Source: Trebonia sp963811335 (GTDB taxonomy: Bacteria; Actinomycetota; Actinomycetes; Streptosporangiales; Streptosporangiaceae). Taken from it: a DNA stretch of 64,000 nucleotides. The notes below the pieces were generated by a model. That model was not told the DNA's origin. It worked only from the letters and a program-made list of their open reading frames with translations, and did not search any database. The stretch is taken from NCBI GenBank assembly GCA_963811335.1, contig CAWERB010000024.1, positions 59,329 through 123,328 on the forward strand, read 5' to 3'. Every line of letters starts with the position of its first letter. Position 1 is the first letter of the stretch. This document shows positions 27,021 to 34,890 of the stretch, piece after piece. A program made the position numbers and the translations under genes.

Positions 27021-29128
27021 CGCGTGGCCGTCGGTGCCGGGGTCGTTGTTGTCACGGCCGGCGGCTGGATGGGGCCGACGAGGCTGGGGCCAGGGATGAG
27101 GCGGCCGGTGAGCATCAGCGCGATCGCCAGCGCCGCCACGAGGCCGACGGCGATGGCGCCGCCAGTGGAGAGGCCCGCGGCGAAGGCGTGGCGCTCGCGC
27201 CGGTACTCGGTGTCGCGGCGGTCGCGCAGCCAGGGCGGCAGGGCGGCGCGGCGAGCGGCCCAGCTGTTGAACGGCGCCGCCGCCATGCCGAGCGTGGGCA
27301 CGAACAGCAGGCCGGCCAGCAGCGGGCCGCTCAGCGTGTCCGTCCTGTTGACGAGCGCGCCCGCCATCCCGGCCGCGCCGAGCAGCGCGAGGACGGTTTC
27401 CGCCCAGTTGGCGCGCAGCGCGTGCCACCAGCTGGTCCGCTCGCTGGTCTTGGGCGTGCGCAGGAAGGCGGCCTTCCTCGCGAACAGGGCGAGCAGCGAG
27501 GCGCGGGCGACCACCAGCGAGGTGGACTGCCAGATGAAGAACGCGCCGATCGCGTCCCGCCACGACGCGCCGGTGCTGCGGCGCAGCAGGGCGATCGCGC
27601 GCACGAGGCCGAGCAGGACGAGCACGGGGACGGTGGCGACGAGGAAGACCGTAAGCTTGCGGAACAGCTCGCCGCCGCCGGTCGCCATGTTCGCCGCGCC
27701 GGCCAGCAGGAAGATGAAGAACAGCAGCCCGAGAAGGTCGCCGTACCATTGCAGCGCGCCTGACAGGTAGGCCCAGCGCTGGCCGGCCGACAGGTGGTTC
27801 TTCCTCGTCTCCCGGCCGGGCAGCAGGGACTTCCAGTGCTCGCGCAGCAGCTGGATGCCGCCGAAGCACCAGCGGTACCGCTGCCCCTTGAGCGCCTCGA
27901 ACGTCAGCGGCATGATCCCGCGGCCACCGGACTCATCGACGTGCATGCCGGACCAGCCCGCCCGCAGCAGCCTGATCGAGATTTCCGCGTCCTCGGTGAT
28001 GCACCACTCGTCCCAGCCGCCGAGTTCGTCCAGGGCAACCCGCCTGATGAGGCCCATGGTGCCGGCGAAGATCGCGCCGTCATGCTCGTTGCGCGACGGC
28101 TGGGAGACGGCGAAGAAGTACTTGTAGGAGTAGTACAGGCGGCGGTAGTAGCGGGCGTGGCGCCAGTCCCTGTAGTCCTGCGGTGCCTGCACGAAGCCGA
28201 TCCACGGGTCGGCGAACAGCGGCACGCAGTCGCGCAGCCACTGCGGCTCGACCTGATAGTCCGAGTCGACGACGCCGATGATCTCGGCGTCCGGGTCGGT
28301 GAGGTACTTAAGCGCGTAGTTGAGCGCGCCGGACTTGTAGCCCGGCCAGTTCTCCAGGTGCTTGAACGTGACGCCGTGCCGCTGGCACCAGGACTCAACC
28401 GGCCGCCAGAGCGACTTATCGTCGGTGTTGTCGTCGATGAGGACGACCTGGACCCGGGGGTAGTCAAGGCGCAGCAGCGCGCGGAGCGTGTCGATGACCA
28501 TGCCCGGCGGCTCGTTGTGCGCCGGGACGTGCACGCTCACCAGCGGCGGGGGCCCGGCGTTACCGGGTGCCGCGCTAACTGGCACGGAGCCCACCGCCCG
28601 CAGCGCCGCGGTGGGCACCCGCCGCCGCGGGTCAAGCGGTGCGCGCCTGCGACGCCAGCGCGCAGTGCCGAGCGCGTCGCACAGTTCCCACAGGTAGGCG
28701 ACGGACATCAGCGCGGCGACCACCTCAAGGCACCACAGCAGCACGCCGCCTGCCGTGCTTTCCGGGCCGAGGTGGCTGGCGAAGGTCCACTCAAGCGCGT
28801 ACACCAGGTAGACCACGAAGAGATAGGTGCACGACGACCAGCACAGGTGCGCCCGCGGCGACCAGTTCCTGGTGACCGGGAGCCACACCAGGCCGGCCAG
28901 CGCGACGGCCCCGCTCCCGATGACGAGGTTCTCCTGCGTCGCCTTCAGCAGGTACAGCACGCCGGCCGCCGCGGCGGCGAGCGTCGCGGACCCGGCGACG
29001 GACAGGATGAGCCGCCAGAGCGCGCGCCAGAAGCCGTCCGCCCGCCGGTGGCGCCTGGCCGGCAGGAAGAGCGCGGCGGAGCCGAGCGGCGCGGCGACCA
29101 GCCCGGCGATGACCAGTGCCTCAATCAT
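27008..29128 (-). CDS. Large membrane family 2 glycosyltransferase (cellulose-synthase-like)
   Basis: About 706 aa. Several N-terminal TM helices, a GT-A domain with HVPAHNEPPG, LIDDNTDD, VVDSDYQ (DxD), TEDAEISIRLL (TED) and QRYRWCFGG (QxxRW), then about six C-terminal TM helices. All processive-synthase motifs are present; product unknown, beta-glucan or mannan types possible. I prefer ATG 29128, which overlaps the GH26-like stop; GTG 29137 is in frame. The frame ends at 27008, but a Thr/Pro tail continues in another frame. Together with the upstream glycosidase it forms an exopolysaccharide unit. Confidence 0.88.
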   Translation of the reverse strand: MIEALVIAGLVAAPLGSAALFLPARRHRRADGFWRALWRLILSVAGSATLAAAAAGVLYLLKATQENLVIGSGAVALAGLVWLPVTRNWSPRAHLCWSSCTYLFVVYLVYALEWTFASHLGPESTAGGVLLWCLEVVAALMSVAYLWELCDALGTARWRRRRAPLDPRRRVPTAALRAVGSVPVSAAPGNAGPPPLVSVHVPAHNEPPGMVIDTLRALLRLDYPRVQVVLIDDNTDDKSLWRPVESWCQRHGVTFKHLENWPGYKSGALNYALKYLTDPDAEIIGVVDSDYQVEPQWLRDCVPLFADPWIGFVQAPQDYRDWRHARYYRRLYYSYKYFFAVSQPSRNEHDGAIFAGTMGLIRRVALDELGGWDEWCITEDAEISIRLLRAGWSGMHVDESGGRGIMPLTFEALKGQRYRWCFGGIQLLREHWKSLLPGRETRKNHLSAGQRWAYLSGALQWYGDLLGLLFFIFLLAGAANMATGGGELFRKLTVFLVATVPVLVLLGLVRAIALLRRSTGASWRDAIGAFFIWQSTSLVVARASLLALFARKAAFLRTPKTSERTSWWHALRANWAETVLALLGAAGMAGALVNRTDTLSGPLLAGLLFVPTLGMAAAPFNSWAARRAALPPWLRDRRDTEYRRERHAFAAGLSTGGAIAVGLVAALAIALMLTGRLIPGPSLVGPIQPPAVTTTTPAPTATRPRR

Positions 29129-30090
29129 GAGGAACACCCGCGCCCTGAGGCGGGGCCCGGAGATACGCCGCTGCCGCCGTGGTGAACGCGGCGACGGCGT
29201 CCGCGTCGTCTTCCAGCCGCCAGTCCTGGTGGTAGATCCCTGCGTGCTGCGCCTCGTCGAACCAGACCAGCCCGGCGAGACGCTGCGCGCGGGCCCCGGC
29301 GAAGAGCGCGCCGATCTGGCTCTCCCGGTTGGGGGTGGTACCCACGGCGGTCTCCGCGATCAGCAGCGGCGCGCCGCTGATCGCGCGGATGCCCGCGATG
29401 GTCTGGCCGAACACCGAATCGAAGGTGTCGGTGGACCGGAAGTAGTAGCCGTCGACGCCCGTCCAGTCCACCCACGCCGCGCCCGGCCACCACTGGCGCA
29501 GCGCGCTCGACGCGCCGTTGACCGAGTTGACCGCCCACAGCCAGGTGACGTTGGCCGCTCCCGCGGCCCGGAAAACCTGGACGACGTGCCGCCACGCGGC
29601 CACGAACGTGGCGGGCGACGTGCGGCCGTAGCCCCAGGAGTACCAGGTCGCCGTTCATCTCGTGCCCGAAGGACAAGATCACCGGGTGACCGAACGCGGC
29701 CACGGCGTCGGCGTAATAGCGCAGGTAGGCGTCCGAGCCGCCCGCGGCGACCGAGGCGAGCGTCACGCTGCTCGGCTCCAACTGGACGAGCACGTAGGCG
29801 TCATGGCCCCACGCCGTCTGGGCGAAGGACGCGGCGAACGGGTTATTCCACGGCGAGTAGTACACGACGATGCGGGGCGCGACGCCGGTCGCGCCGGTGA
29901 ACCCGGCGATGCCTGACCAGCTGCCGGGCGCTCCCGGCTCGTAGACGCCGACCAGCGGGCTGGCCGGCGCGGGGACAGGCGTCAGGGGCGGCCGCGAGGT
30001 CAGCGGGGTCAGGCATCCGGCGGACGCCAGCAAGACGGCGGCGGCCATCGCCGCAACCGCGACCATTCGCACAACCACGCCTCCGCGCAC
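29121..30090 (-). pseudogene. GH26-like glycoside hydrolase lipoprotein, one frameshift
   Basis: A lipoprotein signal (AVLLASAGCL) leads to a TIM-barrel glycosidase. The first frame carries the acid/base motif FGHEMNGD. After position about 29650 the second frame carries YGRTSP, VTWLWAVN, DGYYF and the probable nucleophile region LLIAETAVG. Removing one base from the CC in GACCTGG restores DWYSWGYGRTSP and a continuous protein of about 320 aa, typical for GH26 (beta-mannanase-like). Its stop overlaps the GT2 start. A 7/8 DevR-type box lies about 50 bp upstream. Confidence 0.78.
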
Positions 30091-30139
30091 AGGAAATTCC
30101 CGACGATTTCACGCTATTAACGGCATGATCAGCGGACAA

Positions 30140-30153
30140 GTGGCCTTGGTCCC
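30140..30153. promoter_or_regulatory. DevR-type box near the GH26/GT2 promoter
   Basis: GTGGCCTTGGTCCC, 7/8 match to GGGNC-N4-GNCCC, 50 bp upstream of the GH26-like start on the minus strand. Confidence 0.4.
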
Positions 30154-30211
30154 GTACGGCCTTGTATTAGGTCATGCACGGGCGAACGCACGGAGACGGG
30201 CAGGAATAACG

Positions 30212-30247
30212 GGGTCAAAGGGCCCTTGAATCGCCGGCTAATGTCCC
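30212..30247. promoter_or_regulatory. Tandem DevR-type boxes before the Acg-like gene
   Basis: 30212-30225 GGGTCAAAGGGCCC (8/8) and 30234-30247 CCGGCTAATGTCCC (6/8), centres 22 bp apart. The proximal box ends 75 bp before ATG 30322. Acg-family genes are classical DosR targets in mycobacteria. Confidence 0.6.
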
Positions 30248-30321
30248 TTCCCCGGGTAATCGCGAGGCGCGAACCTCAGAGGGGGGACTATGGGTTCCCT
30301 CGAATACCGAGGTGACGTCCG

Positions 30322-31407
30322 ATGCCGTGGTACCTCAAGCAGCACCTGCCGCAGCTGCAAGCGGCGGTGGACCGCGCGCCGTCCATATTCAACCAGCGTC
30401 CCTGGGAGCTTGAGCTCGCCGCCGACGACCGGGTGGAACTCTACTCCGTCCCGAACGAGGCCCTCGCCGAGGCCGGGCTGCTGCGCGAGGCGGTGATCAG
30501 CTGCGGCGCGGCCCTGTATAACCTGCGGCTGGCCATCCGCGTGGCGGGCAGGCATCCGACGGTCTCGCTACTGCCCGGCCTCGACCAGGGCTCCGGGCTG
30601 CTCGACGCGGTGACCGGGGAACGGACCCTGCTCGCGTCCGTCGAGGTGATGCCCGGCCGCGCGGCCCAGCCGACCGACGCCGCGCAGGAGCTGTACGAGG
30701 CACTCTGGCTCCGCCGCACCGACCGCGGGCCGTACCGTTACATGCCCGTGCCGCCCCCGATCCTCGTCGAGATGGAGATCGCCGCCGCGCACGAGCGCGG
30801 CTGGCTCCGTACCCTCTCCCCGCCAGAGTCCAAGCGGGCGATGCGCGCGGCCATCAAGGCGAGCAGGGAACTCGGGAAGAGGTTTGCCACCGGGCTCTCG
30901 GCAGTGCCGGAAGACGCCTACGGTCCCACGCCCGAGGATGAGAATGAGCCGCCAACCCGGCCCGACTTCTGGCTGCCCGACGCGGTGGCACGCTTCGAGC
31001 GGCACCCGGTCATGATGGCGCTGTCCACCGACGATGACCGGCCGCTCGACTGGCTGCGGGCCGGCCAGGCGCTGCAGCACGCCCTGCTCGCGGGCACGCG
31101 CTTCTCGATGTCGGCGCCGGGCGGCCGCAGCACGCCCTACCGGCAGGAGCTTGACTACGGCCCGCTTAACCCGCACCGGCTGCGGCCACGTCCCCCGGTC
31201 CCGGCCGGGTACGCGGTCGAGGCGTCCTTCCTTACCCAGTCACTCGAGCTGGCCGACCAGAGTCACCGGGTCAGGAACTGGCCATGGCAGACCAGCTACA
31301 CCGAGGTGCCGCAGCTGGTGCTCCGCGTCGGCTACGCCCCGGTCGAGCGTGGGTCCGGGACTGGCCAACCGCACCTACCGCCGGTACCGCGGCCCGTCGG
31401 CGACTAG
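30322..31407 (+). CDS. Acg-family nitroreductase-like protein
   Basis: 361 aa with two nitroreductase-like halves: LLREAVISCGAALYNLRLAI in the first and DWLRAGQALQHALLAGTRFS with a C-terminal PQLVLRVGYA in the second. This matches the Acg (Rv2032) group, which keeps a nitroreductase fold with a lid but may bind flavin weakly and whose reaction is unsettled. The group is strongly induced by hypoxia/NO through DosR in mycobacteria, consistent with the boxes upstream. ATG 30322 is the first good start. Confidence 0.85.
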   Translation: MPWYLKQHLPQLQAAVDRAPSIFNQRPWELELAADDRVELYSVPNEALAEAGLLREAVISCGAALYNLRLAIRVAGRHPTVSLLPGLDQGSGLLDAVTGERTLLASVEVMPGRAAQPTDAAQELYEALWLRRTDRGPYRYMPVPPPILVEMEIAAAHERGWLRTLSPPESKRAMRAAIKASRELGKRFATGLSAVPEDAYGPTPEDENEPPTRPDFWLPDAVARFERHPVMMALSTDDDRPLDWLRAGQALQHALLAGTRFSMSAPGGRSTPYRQELDYGPLNPHRLRPRPPVPAGYAVEASFLTQSLELADQSHRVRNWPWQTSYTEVPQLVLRVGYAPVERGSGTGQPHLPPVPRPVGD

Positions 31408-31482
31408 CTGCCCCGGCGGCCGCTCTGCGGACGTGCGCCGCGAAGAACGGCGACGTCACTGTCAGCACCTCCTGGGATCACC

Positions 31483-31950
31483 TCAGGTGAAGATGATCTC
31501 CCCGCCGGCGGCCATGTCGTAGAACTCGCCGACCGTGATGATGTCCTTGACCTGTTCGATCAGGTCCGCCTTGGTGAGGCCGAAGAGATCGGCCGATGCC
31601 TTGCACGCGTACAGGCCCGCGCCGGTGTCCGCGATCATCTCGACGAACTCGGGGATGGACGGGATGTCGAGCTGCTCCATCTTGTGGTTCAGGTAGTGCG
31701 TCATGACGGAGGAGACGCCCGGCAGGCCCCCGGCCCAGGTCGCCAGGTGCAGCCCTGGGTTGCCAACGGTGGCGACCTTGATGTGCTCGTGGCGCGCCTT
31801 GTGCACGGCGTCCAGGCCGAAGAAGGTGAAGAACAGGTTCGCCTCCATCCCCTCGGCCCGGGCCCCGTTGGCCATGATCAGGCCCGGGTAGACGCCCTCG
31901 AGCGAGCCCTTGGAGATGATGATGGAGACCTTTTCGATCTTCGCGGACAT
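31483..31950 (-). CDS. DsrE/DsrF-like sulfur-carrier protein (DsrE2 type)
   Basis: 155 aa. IIISKGSLEGVYPGLIMANG at the N-terminus and LYACKASADLFGL near the C-terminus, with a conserved Cys that can carry a persulfide, fit the DsrE2 subfamily. ATG 31950 has GGAAAGGAG upstream. It is the last gene of an SQR - TusE - DsrE2 operon (24-bp gap from tusE) and would pass sulfane sulfur made by SQR to the TusE-like protein. That flow is inferred from the family and gene order. Confidence 0.88.
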   Translation of the reverse strand: MSAKIEKVSIIISKGSLEGVYPGLIMANGARAEGMEANLFFTFFGLDAVHKARHEHIKVATVGNPGLHLATWAGGLPGVSSVMTHYLNHKMEQLDIPSIPEFVEMIADTGAGLYACKASADLFGLTKADLIEQVKDIITVGEFYDMAAGGEIIFT

Positions 31951-31974
31951 GGTTGCTGCTCCTTTCCGCGCGGC

Positions 31975-32292
31975 TCAGACGCAGCCGCGTGGCTTGGGGA
32001 TCCCGGCGATCTTCGCCGCTTCCTTCGCGGGCCCGTGCGGGAACAGCTGGTAGAGCTCCCTGACGGTCACGCCGGAGGTCTTGCCGAGCACGCGGACGGT
32101 CGGGCCGGTGCCCTTGGCCTCGTACTCGTGCCGCATGAACTTGATGACCTGCCAGTGCCGCTCGGTGAGCTCGGTGAGGCCCTCCTGCCGGGCGATGAGC
32201 GGGGCCATGTCCGCGCGCCACTGCGCGGGATCGGTGAAGAACCCCTCGTCGTTGACGAGGACCGGGGTGCCTGCATAGGTCACGGTGGGCAT
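31975..32292 (-). CDS. tusE: TusE/DsrC-family sulfur relay protein
   Basis: 105 aa. DEGFFTDPAQWRADMAPLIA, ERHWQVIKFMRHEYE and the flexible end KPRGCV are diagnostic. The penultimate Cys (C104) is the sulfur-carrying residue. The second Cys of true DsrC is absent, so it is TusE-like. Starts at ATG 32292 (AAAGGGA upstream), 14 bp after the SQR stop. No dsrAB genes are nearby, so it probably serves persulfide handling rather than sulfite reduction. Confidence 0.9.
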   Translation of the reverse strand: MPTVTYAGTPVLVNDEGFFTDPAQWRADMAPLIARQEGLTELTERHWQVIKFMRHEYEAKGTGPTVRVLGKTSGVTVRELYQLFPHGPAKEAAKIAGIPKPRGCV

Positions 32293-32306
32293 GAGCGTCC
32301 CTTTCT

Positions 32307-33557
32307 CTATCGGTGTGCCGCCGGCCGGCGGCGCTTGCCCGCCTCCGGCATCCGGCCGTGCACGGCGGGTATCTCGCGCCCGGGCAGCAGCACGTGCCAG
32401 TACAGCCAGCCGAACGCCAGCTTCCCGAGGTGGTTCAGCCGGGACTGGCGCAGCAGCGGCAGACCGACCCGTGCGGGGAACCGCCCCGTCAAGGGCTCGG
32501 TGTCGTAGTTGAAGTCGATGAGCAGCGCCTTGCCTGACCCGCTCTCGATGAAGCAGTTGGTGTGCCCGTCGAAGTCCGCGTCCAGCGGCTCGCCCGCGAG
32601 GTACCTGGCGATGTTCCGCGCGACGACCTCGCCCTCGAAGTGCGCCACCGAGCCCGCCTTGGACGTGGGAATGTCCGCGGCGTCGCCGATCACGAACACG
32701 TTCGGCCGCGCCTTGGACTGCAGCGTCCGCTGGTCCGCGGGCACGAAGCCGAGCTCGTCGCCGAGGCCGGGCGAGCGCTCGACGTACGCCTGGCCACCGT
32801 GCAGCGGTACCACGACCGCCAGGTCGAAGCCGACCTCGCGGCCGTCGAAGGAGACGAGCCGCCCGCCTGCGCCGTCCACCTCACCGGTGTTGAACTCGGT
32901 GACCAGGCCGACTCCCTTGTCCTTGAGCAGTCCGCTGAGCTCGCGGTTGCACGCGGGCTTGGTGAACGCCCCGTCGAGCGGGGTGACGTAGGTCAGCTCA
33001 ACCTTGTCCCTGATGCCGCGCTCGCGGAAGTACGCGTCGGCGAGGAAGCAGAACTCAAGCGGCGCGACCGGGCACTTGATGGGCATGTCGAGCACCGCCA
33101 CGGCCAGCCGCCCGCCGTCGAATCCGGCGAGCGCGCGCCGCAGCGCCACCGCGCCGTCGAGGGTGTAGAAGGTGAAGACCTTCTCCATCCAGCCCGGGCC
33201 GGTGAGTCCTTCCGTCTCCTCGGGTACCAGCCGGGCGCCCGTCGCGATCACCAGCACGTCGTACCCAACGCGGTCACCGCCGGCCAGCAGGACCTCGTTC
33301 CCCGCCAGGTCAACGCGGTCCACGACGGCCTGCTTGAAGGCAACGCCGGAACGGAGCTGGCGGTGCCTGGGCCTGATAAGGCTTCCCGGCCCGGCCTTGC
33401 CGAACGGCACGAACAGCAGGCCTGGCTGGTACACGTGCTCGTCATCGGCATCGATGACAACGATGTCGGCCGCGCCGCGATCGAGCATGCGCTGCAGCCG
33501 GTTAGCGATAAGCGTCCCGCCGGTGCCGCCGCCCAGGATGACGATTCTCTTCCCCAT
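32307..33557 (-). CDS. sqr: Sulfide:quinone oxidoreductase-like FAD/NAD(P) oxidoreductase
   Basis: 416 aa. N-terminal FAD dinucleotide motif RIVILGGGTGG, second binding region ATGARLVPEE, GDAADIPTSK near the C-terminus (FAD), and Cys in IKCPVAPLEFCF and KPACNREL that can form the redox disulfide/persulfide. Membrane-associated flavoproteins of this type oxidise sulfide to polysulfide and reduce quinone. I chose ATG 33557 at the FAD motif over the longer 33635 frame. An upstream palindrome of the CsoR/CstR type (33576-33591) and two DevR-type boxes suggest dual control by persulfide and hypoxia signals. Confidence 0.87.
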   Translation of the reverse strand: MGKRIVILGGGTGGTLIANRLQRMLDRGAADIVVIDADDEHVYQPGLLFVPFGKAGPGSLIRPRHRQLRSGVAFKQAVVDRVDLAGNEVLLAGGDRVGYDVLVIATGARLVPEETEGLTGPGWMEKVFTFYTLDGAVALRRALAGFDGGRLAVAVLDMPIKCPVAPLEFCFLADAYFRERGIRDKVELTYVTPLDGAFTKPACNRELSGLLKDKGVGLVTEFNTGEVDGAGGRLVSFDGREVGFDLAVVVPLHGGQAYVERSPGLGDELGFVPADQRTLQSKARPNVFVIGDAADIPTSKAGSVAHFEGEVVARNIARYLAGEPLDADFDGHTNCFIESGSGKALLIDFNYDTEPLTGRFPARVGLPLLRQSRLNHLGKLAFGWLYWHVLLPGREIPAVHGRMPEAGKRRRPAAHR

Positions 33558-33575
33558 GGACCCAGGATGCGACCG

Positions 33576-33591
33576 ATACCCCTGTGGGTAT
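33576..33591. promoter_or_regulatory. CsoR/CstR-type operator candidate before sqr
   Basis: ATACCCCTGTGGGTAT: 6-bp arms ATACCC/GGGTAT around 4 bp, 19 bp before the sqr start. This is the form of operators bound by CsoR-family repressors, whose CstR branch senses persulfides and controls sulfide-oxidation genes. No CsoR gene is in the window. Confidence 0.55.
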
Positions 33592-33592
33592 A

Positions 33593-33629
33593 GAGACCAT
33601 GGGCCCGACCGGGCATGGTCCGACGTCCC
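33593..33629. promoter_or_regulatory. Tandem DevR-type boxes before sqr
   Basis: 33593-33606 GAGACCATGGGCCC (7/8) and 33616-33629 TGGTCCGACGTCCC (7/8), centres 23 bp apart, squeezed between the sqr operator and the end of the hpf gene. Confidence 0.5.
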
Positions 33630-33631
33630 GG

Positions 33632-34423
33632 TCAATCGGCCGACGGCGTGATGAGGCCGTAGTGGCCGTCGTAGCGGTGGTAGAGCACGTTACCGCGGCC
33701 GGTCTCCGCGTCGACGAAGAACAGGAACGGCTGGCCGGACGCCTCGAGCAAGGCGGCCGTCTCGCTCAGCGGCAGGCGCGGCGCGGCCGCCTCGCTGACG
33801 ACGATCGACCCATCGACCGCTCCAAGCCCCTCGGCCGGCGGGACGGCCAGCTGCAGCCGGTAGCCGCCCGCGGTGCGGCAGATCACGCTGTCCTGGCCGG
33901 TGGACCGCTCGGTGAACAGGTGGAAGTGGTAGTCCATCAGCTCGGCCTCGGCGGCTGCCTCCTCCGGGGTCTCGCGGTCCAGCGCGTAGGACTTGCGCCG
34001 CACCACGTCCCGCTCGTCGGCGGGGCGGGGGTAATACGGCAACCGCCGCGCTGGCGGGCTCTGGTGCCGCCATTCCCCTGGCGTGGGCACAGGGCGGCCG
34101 CCGCGGACCGCTTCCCAGTGCCGGGCCGCGCGCATCATCTGGATCCGCAGCCGGTCACAGGCGTGATCCACCGCCTCGTGCATGATCCGTCCCTCGGCCT
34201 GAGCCCGTAGCGGCCGCCCGTTGAGGTCGACGGTCACCTGGGCGATCGCGGGACGCTGCACCGTCGGGTCCGCGATCATGGTCAGCTTGATCCGGGCGAA
34301 CAGCACCGGCTCGGACGCCCACGTCAGCAGCGAGCCAACCCGGTCGGCCGCGAAGCGGACGATGTGCCGTGGCACGTCGCCCCACGTCTCGGTCTGTACC
34401 TGCATTGCCGTCGTCTGTGTCAT
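33632..34423 (-). CDS. hpf: Ribosome hibernation promoting factor, long form with two C-terminal domains
   Basis: 263 aa. Residues to about 110 form the S30AE (HPF/RaiA) domain that sits in the 30S decoding region. A linker follows, then one S30AE C-terminal domain (RRKSYALDRETPEEAAAEAE) and a second one (LPLSETAALLEASGQPFLFF to DGHYGLITP), the latter the usual dimerisation module. This two-tail form resembles dormancy HPFs of the Rv0079/RafH type. ATG 34423 overlaps the DUF779 stop (ATGA) and has GAGGAAGGA upstream; the longer 34546 frame is unlikely. Would store ribosomes in hypoxia. Confidence 0.88.
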   Translation of the reverse strand: MTQTTAMQVQTETWGDVPRHIVRFAADRVGSLLTWASEPVLFARIKLTMIADPTVQRPAIAQVTVDLNGRPLRAQAEGRIMHEAVDHACDRLRIQMMRAARHWEAVRGGRPVPTPGEWRHQSPPARRLPYYPRPADERDVVRRKSYALDRETPEEAAAEAELMDYHFHLFTERSTGQDSVICRTAGGYRLQLAVPPAEGLGAVDGSIVVSEAAAPRLPLSETAALLEASGQPFLFFVDAETGRGNVLYHRYDGHYGLITPSAD

Positions 34424-34830
34424 GACGGCGATCCTTCCTCCGCTGTGCGTGTCCTGGTGACGAAGTGCAGGCCCTCGCCGGCCGCCAGCGAGAACCCTTC
34501 GGGCACGCCGGGCTCGACGTCGATCACGAGCTGCCCCGGGTGCCACGCCCGGTACTGGCGTGCGTCCATGTAGAACGGGCTACCGGCGATGCTGCCGAGC
34601 AGGAGGTCGCCCGGCCCGGTGAGGTACTCCCCCGCCGGGAAGCACATCGGGGCGCTACCGCCGCAGCACCCGGCGGACTGGACGAACATCAGCGGGCCGC
34701 GGGCGGCCCGGAGGCGGCTGACCGCCTGCCGGGCTGCCTCGGTCGCGATGACGCGCCGCTGCGCAGGGCGGCGGCCGCCGTGCGCCGCTGCCTGTCGGCC
34801 GCCGCGCTCTGCCGTCTCACGGCTGGTCAT
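34420..34830 (-). CDS. DUF779 protein
   Basis: 136 aa. The family signature SAGCCGGSAPMC (Cys-rich) and FYMDARQYRAWHPGQLVIDV are clear. DUF779 proteins are habitually encoded next to acetaldehyde/aldehyde dehydrogenases, as here (60 bp downstream of the ALDH gene), but the biochemical role is unknown; the Cys cluster suggests metal or redox chemistry. Its stop overlaps the hpf start, so ALDH, DUF779 and HPF probably share a transcript. A GGCCC/GGGCC hairpin lies in the gap to the ALDH gene (about 34855-34868). Confidence 0.88.
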   Translation of the reverse strand: MTSRETAERGGRQAAAHGGRRPAQRRVIATEAARQAVSRLRAARGPLMFVQSAGCCGGSAPMCFPAGEYLTGPGDLLLGSIAGSPFYMDARQYRAWHPGQLVIDVEPGVPEGFSLAAGEGLHFVTRTRTAEEGSPS

Positions 34831-34890
34831 CGCGAGCTCCTTGCTGCCCGTCCGGCCCGAAGGGCCGCACGGGCCGCGTCCGTTGACTGC

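Noticed and set aside
3915..29660. Programmed +1 frameshifting as the common cause of the broken genes
   Set aside because: No shared slippery heptamer or stimulatory element at the junctions; sequence error or decay is simpler.
31478..32221. 247-codon minus-strand frame overlapping dsrE2 and tusE
   Set aside because: Out-of-frame shadow of the two well-supported sulfur genes.
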